DNA from: Dactylorhiza incarnata
Taxonomy: Eukaryota; Streptophyta; Magnoliopsida; Asparagales; Orchidaceae
Direction: 5' to 3'
DNA length: 64,000 bases
NCBI GenBank assembly: GCA_033032865.1
Contig: JAWHQI010000502.1
Location: forward strand, 930,001 to 994,000
This document shows, piece by piece, positions 23,299-34,124 of this stretch (the first letter of the stretch is position 1; every line of letters starts with the position of its first letter). The translations under genes and the position numbers were made by a program. The notes under the pieces are model-generated. The model was not told where the DNA came from and searched no databases. It saw only the letters and a list, made by a program, of their open reading frames with translations.

Positions 23299-26200
23299 CT
23301 GCAATCAAATATGAATATGAGCGGAGTTTTCTATGCCCTTAATTAAGGTATTATTGTGCATTAATATCTTGGGTATGCGCCAGATTTACCGATCATCATC
23401 TTCGAATGAACATAGATCATGAACCTCCTCGCCTGCTGCGCCCTGCTGTAATCTGAATCGTGCTCCGGCCGCTCCGGCGGCTCGTACTCCCCTCCCCTCT
23501 TCACCTCCCTATTTCCCAAACAGAAGAAATTGAGGTAATCCCGAGGGTTCAAATCACCGGTGATCCCCCTCGCCTTTAGCTCCGCCGACACGTCCTCGTA
23601 CATCATCTCCATTGTCCTTCGCTGCCAGTTCAAGATCGCCTGCACCGATCCGCTCTCCGGAACCCCTTCCGGCCACATCGGCATCACCACGTACACCGCG
23701 AACCTCTCCCCGGCCTCTATTTTGCTCACGATCTTCAATGCCAGCTCCTTGGGAATCAGATGAAGCGCTCCGATGTCCTCCACCTTTATGCCACTTTCCT
23801 CCTTCCATGCGTAAGAGCTTCCTAGAAAGTATTGGTTCTCGATGTAGATGAAATTCTTTGCTCGTCTTATGGCGTTTATGTAGGCATCCTGAATGCTGCG
23901 CTCCACCACGTTGTCCTTGCCGCTCACGAGACCCATCGCCGCTGCCTCCCCCGGCGATTCTGGAAAACCGTGGGCGGCGCCGCCGTCAATGGAGCGAAAG
24001 ACCTGAAAGCAGACACAGCGCGGTTAGTTTTGAGCAATGTTATAAGCAGTCCAAAAAAAATATCTAAAGAAGAGCGATTATAGTTGTTTCTAATTCCTCT
24101 CCAAGGCAGACCCAGAATCAATATTTGCAATCTTCGATATTTTCAACTCCCAAATCGATAATTGTGGTCACATAGGATATTTGCAGTCCATAATCAAAAC
24201 AACTTAAAATTTGATTGAATGAAGAAAGAGTAATTTCGAAATGAAAACTGCAAACTCAGATTTATCTTAAAAGCGAATGCAAATCATACAGATTGTTCCA
24301 GACTGCAAGTTCTAGTTCCTAGACTATAGGTGTGCAAGCCCGATTCATCCCAAGAACAACAAGAAGAGGAAGGCCGACAACTTTTATCCAAACCAAAGAT
24401 CGATGTTGAAGGAAGAAATGGACTGCTCGGTTCTCCAAAATCTGAAGGAAAAAGCTTTGCCTGATGTTAATGCCTATAGGAGAAGTGCGTCAGTAGATAG
24501 CTAGGGTCAGGCGGACGGAAATGACCTCAATCAGTCGACTCGGAAGAGAAGTGGTGGCTTGTGTCTACATGGAACCGACACCACATATGAGGAGCGAGTC
24601 TCGGGCGGCGATATCCGGGGCGTTGGCGGTTTTAGGGCGGAGAACGGGAGCAGGATCGGCGTTGGGCGCAGGCGGAATCGAGAAGAAGACCTAAATAGGC
24701 GGAAACGGGGCTTTGAATGGGGGGCTGCAAATAGATCATCTTTTTAGGTTAATAATTCTTAAATTTTTAAGATTTTAGGGTTGCAAATAGCTATTCATGG
24801 CCTGCAAATATAAGCGCCTTTATAATAAGGGCTCTCGGGGAATATTTTTGTACTATGAGGTGGCTTGATTCATTAAATAAGGGTTCTATTTTTAGATTGC
24901 CAATATTTTGAAATGTGAATATAATTTTAGATTGTGAATAGCAATGGACTACGAATAGCTAAAGTTGGACTATGAATATCATTGGAATTATTTGTCTTTA
25001 TGTATATTGTATTTTTAGTATATGAACGTCCAAAAATGTTAAATTGCTATAAAATATAAAATTACGAAATAAATTAATGAACATCACGTGATGTGAAATA
25101 AAAATAGAAGAAATATTATGGGCATCATAATAGGATTTTTTTAATATATAATACACTTTCAAAATTTCCCTCCAATAAATTGTGCCACACTGAGCTAGCT
25201 CTCATGTTCCACTATTATACTCCTCCTTGGGGGCTTCTTAAGCTCTACTCATATATTTGGGCAAGAGTTGACATTGGTGACTCATTAGTGTTAATGGGTT
25301 GTCATCTATTATGTAGAGAAATCAGGGCTGCGATTAGACAAAAACACAACTCCTCCACTAAGACAATGAGGTCATGGGTGAGAAAGTGGGCTTAACCGAA
25401 AGAGAGTCAAATCCACTATCTCCGCAAACAACCACGCGCAATCGCGCGCGGCACCACGCCCGACCACGCATGCGCGACCAAGCGCGCGCAACCGCGCACG
25501 CGACCGCATCGCGGTCGCGCGCAACCGCACGTGCGCTGCCGCGCGCCGTACCGCCAACCGAACGCGGTACTGCCAACCGCGCGCAAGCGCGTGGTACCGC
25601 CAACTGCGCGCACGCGCAGGGTCTGCGCGCTAGCGCGCGCGGGGCCCGTGTGCTAGCGTGTTGCCTGCGCGCTAGCACACAGCGCTAGCGCGTGCGGCGG
25701 TGACGCGCACGACCGCACACGGCGTGCGCGGTGCCGGTCGATCTCCCTCGCCGCACGGCACGCCCGCCGCCCCTTCGTGTCGCCCTCGCGCGGCTCCGAT
25801 CGTGTTTTTACGGCGCTCCCGCTCGATGCTCGACGCACGCTTAGCGTCGCTAAGTCCATATCGTGCATTTGGTCCGCGCGCACTTGAACGTTGCAAAGTT
25901 CATAGTGCGCGCAGTTGCTAACTCCACTTTCCCTCTTAAGACTGCAGGATTTTGCACATTGCAATCAGGAAAATACCATGGAAGCTACCCGAACTGACCG
26001 GGGGGCAAAATCGTCATATTCAGAAAGTGGCGATCCGTGTGCACTCGATCGACGGTCGAGATCGGCCTGTCAGATGGTTATGGTGGTTGCAACGACGAAA
26101 TTACCGGGTCGCCCCCGGCCAAGTCTATAAAAGGGACCCCGGATCCTCATTCAAGGGAGATCTGACTTTGCACCCGAGAGAGCTCCTTGAAGAATTCCTT

Positions 26201-29200
26201 CAGAGATCTCCTTCGCGGTTCGAAGATCTCCTTCGCGGTTCGAAGCTCCTTCGTGATTCGAAGATCTCCTTCGTCACTTGAAGATCTTCTTCGGACCTTG
26301 AAGACCTCCTGCAACACCAAGATACTTAATTTTTCTGAGAGGTGGTCTGTCACCCTCAGAGAATTCCCTTCAACTACAACTGTAACGAGAAGCTGCATGT
26401 CGCTCTCTATTCTTGTAACTTCACTTGTAACATCCCAACACTTAGTGTATTTTGGCTGGCACCGATCCGACCACGTGGCTTTCCACACTTTCCGAGTTTT
26501 CCACGCTAAATTGTTCTCTTGTCATTTGTCTGTTCTCTCTGTGACAGTTTGCGCATTCAGCTCACTCTCGGGCTAAGATGGTTCAGTTCGCCCAGTTTGG
26601 AAGAGAGTCGAGTGACCCGCAACAGTTTGGCGGCGTCTGTGGGAAAGGTGTTCCCCAAACTCTCCAAAGACTTTTCGAAGACAGTATTCACTTCATAGCG
26701 ATACTCGTGACCAACAACAATGGCAAGAAGAAGTGCTCGCACCACCGATGGTTCCATCCCAGAAGGACGCATTGATCCCGCTCCCTCTCATTCGCTCATC
26801 AACGCACCTCTCGCCGAGGAGGCCCCATTAGCACCCGTTGCCGCACTAGAAGGGCGCATGCGACAGATGGAGGAGCATCAAACTGAGATGCTAACCCTGC
26901 TGAGAAATCTCGAGGTTCCTCGAGCTCCCGTTCCACCTCCATTGTTGAATGATCCGCTCCCCCCCCCCCCCCCCCCCAGCCTCGAATCATGCTCCAATCG
27001 AGGCAGCGGATCCAGAGGTAAGAAACTCCGAGGATTTGGGGGGCAATTGATGGACTGTCATCTATTATGTAGAGAAATCTGGGCTGCGATTAGACAAAAA
27101 CACAACTCCTCCACTAAGATAATGGGGTCATGGGTGAGAAAGTGGGTTTAACCAAAAGAGAGTCAAATCCACTATCTCCGTAAACAACCACGCGCAATCG
27201 CGCGCGACACCATGCCCCAACCACGCATGCGCGACCAAGCGCGTGCAACCGCGCACACGACCGCATCGCGGTCGCGCGCAACTGCACGTGCTCTGCCGCG
27301 CGCTGTACCGCCAACCGAACGTGGTACCGCCAACCACGCGCACCCGCGCGGTACTGCCAACCGCGAGCATGCGCAGGGGCTGCGCGCTAGCGCGCGCGGC
27401 CTGCGCGCTAGCTCGCACGCAGCGCTAGCACGCGCGGCCTGCGCGCTACTGCGTGTGGCGGTGACGCGCACGACCGCACACGGCGTGCGAGGTGCCGGTT
27501 GATCTCCCTCGCCGCACGGCCCGCCCGCCGCCCCTTCGCGTCGCCCTCGCGCGGCTCCGATCGTGTTTTTACGACGCTCCCGCTCGGTGCTCGACGCACG
27601 CTTAGCGTCGCTAAGTCCATATCGTGCATTTGGTCCGCGCGCACTTGAACATTGCAAAGTTCATAGTGCGCGCAGTTGCTAACTTCACTTTCCCTCTTAA
27701 GACTGCAGGATTTTACACATTGCAATCAGGAAAATACCAAGGAAGCTGCCCGAACTGACCGGAGGGGGGGGGGCAAAATCGTCATATTCAGAAAGTGGTG
27801 ATTCGTGTGCACTCGATCGACGGTCGAGATCGACCCGTCAGGTGGTTACGGTGGTTGCAAGGACGAAATTACCGGGTCGCCCCCGACCAAGTCTATAAAA
27901 TGGTCCCCGGATCCTCATTCAAGGGAGATCTGACATTGCACCCGAGAGAGCTCCTTGAAGAATTCCTTCAGAGATCTCCTCCGCGGTTCGAAGATCTCCT
28001 TCGCGTTTCGAAGATCTCTTTCATGATTCGAAGATCTCCTTCGTCACTTGAAGATCTTCTTCGGACCTTGAAGACCTCCTGCAACACCAAGATACTTAGT
28101 TTTTCTGAGAGGTGACCTGTCACCCTCAGAGAATTTCCTTCAACTGTAACTGTAACTGTAAGGAGAAGCGGTCTGTCGCTCTCCGTTCTTATAACTTCAC
28201 TTGTAACACCCCAACACTTAGTGTATTTTGGCTGGCACCGATCCGACCACGTGGTTTTTCACCCTTTCTGGGTTTTCCACGCTAAAAACGTTCTCTTGTC
28301 ATTGTCTGTTCTCTCTGTGACAGTTTGTGCATTAGGCTCACTCTCGGGCTAAGACGGTTCAGTTCGCCCTGTTTGAAAGAGAGTCGAGTGACCCGTAACA
28401 AGTGTCACAATCACGAGTTTATTAGGATTTTTCGTGTTACATCGATAGCAGAATCATCAGCGGAGAAATTACCGAGCAATCTTGAAAAAATGCATCTAGC
28501 CAACAAAGGAGCTTCATCACCGCCACATACACAATCATTTCATCCATACTTTGCGATCTCTCGGACATATCATTGCCATGCACACATACATTAATTAAAT
28601 CATTAGTGTCTTTTATCATTTGCAACACTCTAATCAATTTACATATTTTGATGTTATAAATTAAACTTTATACAAAAGTGGGTAAACGAGACAATATATT
28701 TAATTGAGAATTTTAAAGATGAATAATATCATCTCAATTAGAAAATAGGCATAAAATTAAGTTGATTTTGTTTTGAAGAAGGTAAAGATTTAGGACTTGA
28801 GTGAGTTGTTTATTAAGAATCAAAAGATTACGAGGAATATTTAATTTAAATATTAAGAGAGTATCAAATGATAAAATTGAAAAGTTGAATATAAAAAAAA
28901 AACATAATATTTTTTTCTTAGAGTAAAAACATAGACCAAATTGCATAATATTTCAAGTCTCTAAAGTATTAGGCTTCGTTTGGCGCGATGGTGACGGTCA
29001 TGAGCACCGTGGTCATGAACCGTCGTTCGTGAAAGCCCGACCGCACCTAAAAAAATTCATGTATTTTATGCTCAAAACTAGTTTATTTTCTTTATAGCGG
29101 TCATAACCTTTGTCTTGCCGAACATACATTCTATGATAATGACGTTTTTGATCAAACTCACCGGAGCAAATAAGCCGCGCGAAACGAAGCCTTAGTCACT

Positions 29201-32200
29201 TATAAAGTATTAGTTGTGTCAAACTAGTCCTTGAACTTCTCATCTAGAGAAATTTTTTAGCTCTTGAATTGCACTCCAAATAAGCTGGATATTGGCCAAG
29301 AGGATGAAACTTACACAACTTAAAAATTTATAGACCAAATTGATATTAAGTTGCAACCTCAGGGGCTCAAATATTGTCCTTTTTTTCTTGGCAAAATATT
29401 TTTTCTTGAAAAATAGCTAAATCAGTCCTTGAAGAGAGTTGAAATAGGTCCCTAAAATTTAAAATGATTGAAATAAGTCCCTGAAGTTTCTAAACTTTTC
29501 TAAATAGGTCTTGTTTAACAAATTTGTTGAGTTGTCCATTTTTCCGTCCACGTCAAGCTACGGCATGGAATAGGCATGCATCTCTTGCACCGAAAAAGAT
29601 GGCGAGAAGGGTGTTTTTCTCCGACAACATAAAGGCCTCGTGAAAATAAAGACGTATAAGAATGTTGACCTTGTTTCTACGAAAAAAAGAGAACTCGAAA
29701 AGCGAAGTAAAAGGAGAAACCATTTTAATGTTCTAAAGCTTGAGAAAGGTAAGGATCAAAATCAGATTTTTTTTCCCTGAAATTTCTAAATTGAAATCTG
29801 TTGATTTTTGTTGGTTATTAGTTTGGGTGATAAAATAAATTTTAGATCAGAAATATTATTATTTTTGGTTACCAAAAATTCTACTTTGTCTATTTTGTAC
29901 TAAAATAGTTTTTTCAAAACTCCGTTCTGCAAATCCCATTTCACTCGAACAATTTTTTAACAAAAATCTATTTTTCAAAGACTATATTTTTACCAAACTT
30001 CAACAGCCGAACCAAACAGAAACTTAGTTTCTTACCTAAGAAATTAAGGGTCTGTTTGGGAGAGCTTTTAGAAAGGAGAAAGAGTGGTGACAAAAGGATG
30101 GTAGGAAAATGTGCTTTTGAAAAATGTTTATTATAAAAGAAGATCTGTTTCAGTGAACTCCTTTTGCAGAGATTTTCAAAAATGAGAAACATTTTATAAA
30201 CTGTTTGGCAAATCTCCGCTGCGGCGTTTTTTTTTATTAAAATGCAAGCTCGGGCAGAAAAATGCGCGTCCGGGGGGAAATGAGTGCCCGAGAGCGAATT
30301 TTTGGCCCGAACGTGCATATTTCGCCCAGGCGCGCATATTACGCCCGAACGCGCACATTTCGCCTGGGTGCGAACATTTCGCCCGGGCGGGCATTTTTTT
30401 TCGGGCGCGCATTTTTCGCCGCGGGAGCGCATTTTACGCCAGTGCACTCATATTTCGCACGTGCAGACATTTTTGCCGGTGCGCGCATTTTTCGCCCAGG
30501 TGCACATTTTTCGCTCGGACGCATTTTTCATCAAGATGAGCACTTTTTTGCCCGAACGCCGATATTTTCGCCCGGGCGCTCATTTTTTGCCCGAACGCTG
30601 ATATTTTCTCCTGGGCGCTCAGATGAGTATTTTTCGTCCGGACGCGCATTTTTCTCCAAAACGCTCATTTTCACCTGAGAGCGCATTTTTATCTCTAACG
30701 CACATTTTTCGTCTGAGCTCGGATTTTTTTGCCCGTACAGGCATTTTTCGCTCGTGCGCACATTTTTTCGTCCGCGTGCGCATTTTTCACCTGGGCGCGC
30801 TTTTTTTCTCTCGGGCGAAAAATGCGCGCCCGAGCGAAAAAATGCGAGTCCGGGCGAAAAATGCGCCCCCGTGCGAAAAATGCGCGCCCGCGCGGAAAAT
30901 GCGCGCCCGCGGGGAAAATGCACGCCCGGGCGAGAAAAATGCGGGCCCGGGCGAAAAATGCGGGCCCGGGCGAAAAATGCGCGCCCAGGTAGAAAATGCG
31001 CGACCGAGCAAAAAATGAGCACCCGGGCGATAAATGCGCGCCCGAGCGAAAAAATGCGTGCCTAGGCAGAAAATACGCGACCGAGCAAAAAATTCGCGTC
31101 CGGGCCTAAAATGCGCCCATGGGCGAAGAAATGCTCGCCTGGGCAGAAAAATGTGCGCACGGGGGGAAATTTGCACTCGGGAGGAAAATACGCTAAACTT
31201 GTAACAGGATGAGAAAGTGCTTTTCGAAAAATTTGAAAAGTAGGGGACACATGATTTTCAAAAGAAGAAGAAAAATGAGTTTTTCGCGGAGGCTTTACCC
31301 ACTGGTAGACAATCCAAAAGATTTGTTAAATGCGGTGGTGTATTTCAGAAAACGAAAAGAGCTAAAAAGCTCTCCGGAGAGCCCTAAAATTAAGTTGTAA
31401 GTTTCACGGCCATACCTGAACATTCCAAGAACTGTCATCGCCGGGAGCGGCGGCATCGTCCTCCGGCGGCACAACCGAGCGGACGTCCCGAAGCCGAAGC
31501 AGGAGCTTCTCACCCCTCCCCTGCTTCATCCACCGCTGCTCGAAGTTGCGGAGCACGTTCCAAGCCGCAGCGCCTTCCACCCGGCAGTGCACGTCGTGCC
31601 ACGGCTCCCTCGGCCCCCCTTTCCTCAACGCCGCTCCGGGAAAATTCGGCTGGTGAAAGTCGTCGCGGTGCTCGCCGGCAAGCGTCTGAAACAGAGAGTG
31701 CTTCTGCGTGTCGTACCGCCCGTCGCAGAGGTCGATGCCTCCGAGGAAGCTAACAATCCTCCTACGAGCCGCCTCTTTACGTCCCCCCTTCCGCCGATCC
31801 GCCGCCGCATCCAAAGCCGCGGCGCAGTCTACTATAACGGTCTTCTGGTGGTGCGTGAACAGTGTGGCGATCTCAAACCCCTGCTCGCTCAACCATGCAT
31901 TAAAGTGAGAGGGAGATAAATGTAAACTGCTAGCTATTAGTAACTCCATACCTGCACGTAGCTCTCTCCGATGTCGGGGTTTCGCGGGCAGAGCACGCAA
32001 TGAACGCCGGAGCCGTGGAAGTACGCCGCCGTGTCCTGGTCGTGGGTGGCCATCACGCCGTCCTTCTTCAATTCCCCAACTGAGCTCCGATCGTCCCACA
32101 CGAGCATTAGAACTCTCACCCCCTCCCCTGCTTTCCGCTTCAGGACTTCGCCCAGCGTTATTTCCCCTCCGCCGCCGCGCAACAGAGTAACCTCTGCATA

Positions 32201-33877
32201 AACCGACCACCCTGCAACATAAATCAGATGCTTCGCGCCTGATATCGCTCGGAACACATCCTCCCAGCATCGGCCCGGCTGGTAGAACTCGCCGCCGGCG
32301 AGTCGTATTCTTGGAGCAAAGCTCGGGTCCACGTGAGCGTCGTGGTAGAGCGTCACCCTGCATCCCTCCGTCTGCTTGAAGAAGGTGTTGGGAACACCGC
32401 TTCCCCAGCCGCCGGCGTCTCCAGCGACTGCTTCGTAGCGGGCTCTGACGTGGATGCTGCCGGTCAGAGGGCGGCGCTGCTCGTCGCAGATGTCCAGGGA
32501 CTCGTCGACGAGCGACCCGCTTAGGAGGGAGGAGACCGGAAGGTATGCACGGCCTAGTAGTGTCGCGCCGATGGGGTTGTCGGACTTCACGGTGAAGATG
32601 ACGTGGTCGGACATGTGAGCGCAGTAGATGCGGAAGGATTCGCGCCAGCTGGGGTTACTGAGTTCGTCGGTGATCACGCGAGTCCGGCCAACTCGGGCAT
32701 TTTTTAAGTCGACGGTGGCGTAGAGTTTTGCAGGCGGGACGACGCTGATCCCCGCCGTTTTCTCCATGTCGCCGGCGAGAACCTGCGTTGAGGGAAATTG
32801 AGATTTTGACCTCGAGATATATACTGATTGAAGATCAGAAGTGTGGGAAACAGAGATGGATGCGTACACTGGGAAACCAAGAGGAGACCCGCTTGATCCA
32901 TGAACATCTCCTTGCAAATCTCTTCTATGGAAATGGTTATAGATGATTTACATGAGAAAATCAAGCAAAAATTGTATCTTTTGTCCTTAGAATCCATGCA
33001 TCCAATATAAAAGGGGATTGTTATAGACACCACAATTATCGCCATTGGCACCGCAATTCATCAAATAAATCAACTTAAATATAGCCTCTCAATTAAGCCT
33101 ATTGGCACTTCACGGAATTGGCACCCCTCCTCTCCCGATTCGCGAAACAGGCAGAACTCCACCGGCGCGCTGCTTTCGGTCCGCTGCTCTCCTCCGTCAC
33201 TGGCGTCGGGTCCAGATGAATCTCCGGTCGGGATCTATTTCCTGCCTCAGATCTAGGGTTTTTTTCCATTTTTTTTTATTTTGAGTTTGATTCCTACTTT
33301 GTTTGATGTCGTAGATTCTCTAACCTGGGATTTTGTTGTTCTTTGTTATTTCTAGGGATTTATTGTTGAATGGAGGATTTTACGAAACAAGAAAATCCTG
33401 ACTATTTTAGTGAAGAAGAAAAGGAAGTCACTATGCAAAGTATATGTTGCAATAATGTTTGCGGTGCCTTCAACAAATTGTCATTAAAATATATAACAGT
33501 CTTTTTTTTATCATGTGTTGTGCCTATACATATAAATTTTGCGGTGAAATTATCATTTTATTGCGCCTTTAGCGCAGTTCGGTGCCTTTATCAAAACTGT
33601 GCCATTAGCAAGAAATGCGGTGCATATAACAATCCCCAAAATCAATTGATATGAAGTGCAAGATTAGATGAAATTTCTATCATAAAATTGACTATTCTCC
33701 CTTAGGTTCTGAAATTCATTAGCATAGCTTATAAGAAATATATAAAATTTGCTAATTAATTTGTTAAAAGATTACCCTTTTGTTAAATTTTGTTGCACCG
33801 CTGGCCAATCCAAGGAGAGTTTGCACTCCATCAGCCTCCAGTATATCCACATGCAGGATTCCATGGAGCAAAATCAT
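22865..33877 (-). CDS. PLD alpha: Phospholipase D alpha, five exons
   Basis: It hydrolyses phosphatidylcholine and related phospholipids to phosphatidic acid and a free head group, at membranes and in a Ca2+-dependent way; in plants PLD alpha acts in stress and ABA signalling. The exons are 33776-33877, 31952-32782, 31416-31880, 23390-24002 and 22865-23298. All introns are GT..AG and the joined frame is open for 814 codons plus TGA, matching the family length of about 810. A C2 domain covers residues 1 to about 150. HKD motif 1 (HQKTVIVD) is at 322-329, IENQYF at 520-525 and HKD motif 2 (HSKMMIVD) at 665-672, and the protein ends PAILTT as PLD alpha proteins do. No inactivating change was seen. 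Intron 3 is 7413 bp because of insertions. The start was chosen because [16 protein letters not shown] aligns with the family N-terminus. Confidence 0.92.
23390..24002 (-). CDS. PLD alpha exon 4
   Basis: It codes for residues 467-670 plus one base of codon 671. The acceptor is GCTTTCAG|GTC and the donor ATCG|GTAAAT (phase 1). It includes [25 protein letters not shown] and the start of HKD motif 2 (HSKMMI), which the next intron splits. Confidence 0.9.
24003..25291. other. Intron 3 of PLD alpha, left segment without genes
   Basis: AT-rich intron sequence between the exon 4 acceptor and the LTR retrotransposon. I saw no coding sequence. A GC-rich patch at 24550-24720 opens short frames in several phases without a recognisable domain. 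Confidence 0.6.
25292..26624 (+). repeat. 5' LTR of the non-autonomous element
   Basis: It runs from TAATGGGTTGTCATC to GACCCGCAACA (1333 bp). At 25430-25730 it is extremely CpG-rich, built of short words such as GCGCGCAACCGCGC. Behind the TATA box (26126-26132) follow four or five GAAGATCTCCTTCG repeats. Confidence 0.88.
26126..26132 (+). promoter_or_regulatory. TATA box, 5' LTR
   Basis: TATAAAA after CCCCCGGCCAAGTC; the same box occurs at 27894-27900 in the 3' LTR. Confidence 0.6.
26626..26646 (+). other. Primer binding site-like segment
   Basis: TTTGGCGGCGTCTGTGGGAA starts one base after the LTR end. It resembles the TGGCGCCGTCTGTGGGAA-type PBS seen in several plant Ty3/gypsy elements, with one change. 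I did not assign the tRNA. Confidence 0.5.
26720..27047 (+). pseudogene. Short gag-like remnant of the non-autonomous element
   Basis: An ATG at 26720 opens a frame reading [18 protein letters not shown], then a helical segment ([21 protein letters not shown]) and a proline run coded by a C-tract (26958-26978). The helix resembles the N-terminal coiled part of plant Ty3/gypsy Gag. The frame runs into the 3' LTR and has no capsid core, so it is a remnant. The G-rich tract GGATTTGGGGGGCAAT just before 27048 serves as the PPT. Confidence 0.45.
27048..28400 (+). repeat. 3' LTR of the non-autonomous element
   Basis: It runs from TGATGGACTGTCATC to GACCCGTAACA (1353 bp) and is clearly the same as the 5' LTR, with scattered substitutions and small indels, including in the CpG-rich block (27180-27480). 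TATA box at 27894-27900. Confidence 0.88.
28406..28971. other. Intron 3 segment without genes
   Basis: AT-rich sequence, nothing recognised. Confidence 0.6.
28972..29191. mobile_element. Tourist-like MITE (PIF/Harbinger type), 220 bp
   Basis: Terminal inverted repeats GGCTTCGTTTGGCGCG and GGCTTCGTTTCGCGCG (right end, reverse complement) are flanked by the 3-bp duplication TTA (28969-28971 and 29192-29194), the signature of PIF/Harbinger-derived MITEs. No coding capacity. Confidence 0.8.
29195..30047. other. Intron 3 segment without genes
   Basis: AT-rich; phrases such as TTGAAATAGGTCCCTAAA and GTCCCTGAAGTTT resemble widespread low-copy plant repeats, but no element ends could be fixed. Confidence 0.5.
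30048..31385. mobile_element. Putative foldback/hAT-like element carrying the inverted minisatellite
   Basis: The left end AGGGTCTGTTTGGGAGAGC and the right end (reverse complement AGGGCTCTCCGGAGAGC) share AGGG and a following GAGAGCTTTTAG-like word. The flanks GAAATTAA (left) and AAAATTAA (right) could be an 8-bp duplication with one change, as in hAT elements. The interior is almost wholly minisatellite. The boundaries are tentative. Confidence 0.4.
30236..31190. repeat. GC-rich minisatellite in two inverted arms
   Basis: From 30236 to about 30815, units of the form GCGCGCATTTTTCGCCCGGG repeat roughly every 18-25 bases. From about 30816 to 31190 the same unit runs inverted (GCGAAAAATGCGCGCCCGGG). 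The two arms, about 580 and 375 bp, can pair into one long imperfect stem. The units vary in the bases between the invariant TTTTT and CG-rich cores. Confidence 0.85.
31416..31880 (-). CDS. PLD alpha exon 3 with HKD motif 1
   Basis: It codes for 155 residues, GFEIATLF to SSWNVQ. Intron 2 upstream is only 71 bp (31881-31951). It contains the first catalytic HKD motif, [14 protein letters not shown], and DDFHQPNF. The donor is CAG|GTATGG, and the long intron 3 begins directly behind it. Confidence 0.9.
31952..32782 (-). CDS. PLD alpha exon 2
   Basis: It codes for 277 residues, from [11 protein letters not shown] to GESYVQ. The acceptor is CAACGCAG|GTT and the donor CAG|GTATGG, both phase 0. 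It holds most of the C2 domain ([34 protein letters not shown]) and the first part of the catalytic region ([17 protein letters not shown]). Confidence 0.9.
33013..33637. mobile_element. TIR element in PLD intron 1, 625 bp
   Basis: The ends GGGGATTGTTATAGACACC and, reversed, GGGGATTGTTATATGCACC are inverted repeats; GGCACCG words recur inside both ends. Between them lies a GC-rich segment (33110-33260) unlike the AT-rich ends, followed by CTAGGGTTTTTTTCC and a T-rich stretch that look like a gene leader and intron. It may be a captured gene fragment. No exact TSD was found (AAAA flanks both sides). Confidence 0.6.
33776..33877 (-). CDS. PLD alpha exon 1
   Basis: It codes for 34 residues from ATG (33877) to NKR. 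The donor is AGG|GTAATC, phase 0. The words [14 protein letters not shown] are the first strand of the C2 domain. This exon is unusually short and is separated from exon 2 by a 993-bp intron (32783-33775) that holds a TIR element. Confidence 0.85.
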
Positions 33878-34058
33878 TTTTCCCTTCGCTTCCAAAATAA
33901 ATAAAAAATGAAGAACTGTTTTTGAAGAAGAAGCTGAAATAAAAATTGAATAAATCATTGATGATTCAAAATGATTTTTGATGGAGGACTAATATCTGTT
34001 GATTACACGGGCAGATTGGACCATCAAAAGCCCGGTCGATCAGGCTGAGAAAGTTAAG

Positions 34059-34064
34059 CACGTG
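34059..34064. promoter_or_regulatory. G-box in the PLD alpha upstream region
   Basis: CACGTG(G) lies about 180 bases upstream of the PLD start codon. G-boxes of this kind act in ABA- and stress-responsive plant promoters. No TATA box was seen near it. Only about 250 bp separate the ATG from the nearest transposon. Confidence 0.35.
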
Positions 34065-34124
34065 GTGCTGCATTCCGATCGTCGCAACTTTCGAACCGCA
34101 AGGAGCCTGGGGAACGCATAGGCC

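Larger units (their letters stand above)
25292..28400 (+). mobile_element. Complete non-autonomous LTR retrotransposon in PLD intron 3
   Basis: Two LTRs (25292-26624 and 27048-28400) are flanked by the TSD AGTGT (25287-25291 and 28401-28405). The internal region is only 423 bp, with a PBS-like segment, a short gag-like frame and a G-rich PPT. There is no RT or integrase, so it depends on a partner element. It is inserted antisense to the host gene. The first base pair of the 5' LTR reads TA instead of TG, a single G-to-A change relative to the 3' LTR. Confidence 0.9.

Noticed and set aside
23554..24130. Open frames overlapping phospholipase D exon 4
   Set aside because: Shadows of the GC-rich exon in other frames.
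25358..25964. Arg/Ala-rich frames in several phases, and the like at 27114-27725
   Set aside because: By-products of CpG-rich LTR sequence; present in both LTRs with frame-breaking differences.
30190..31180. Many overlapping open frames on both strands in the minisatellite
   Set aside because: They are open only because the GC-rich unit has no stop codons; the proteins are simple repeats and all six frames look alike.
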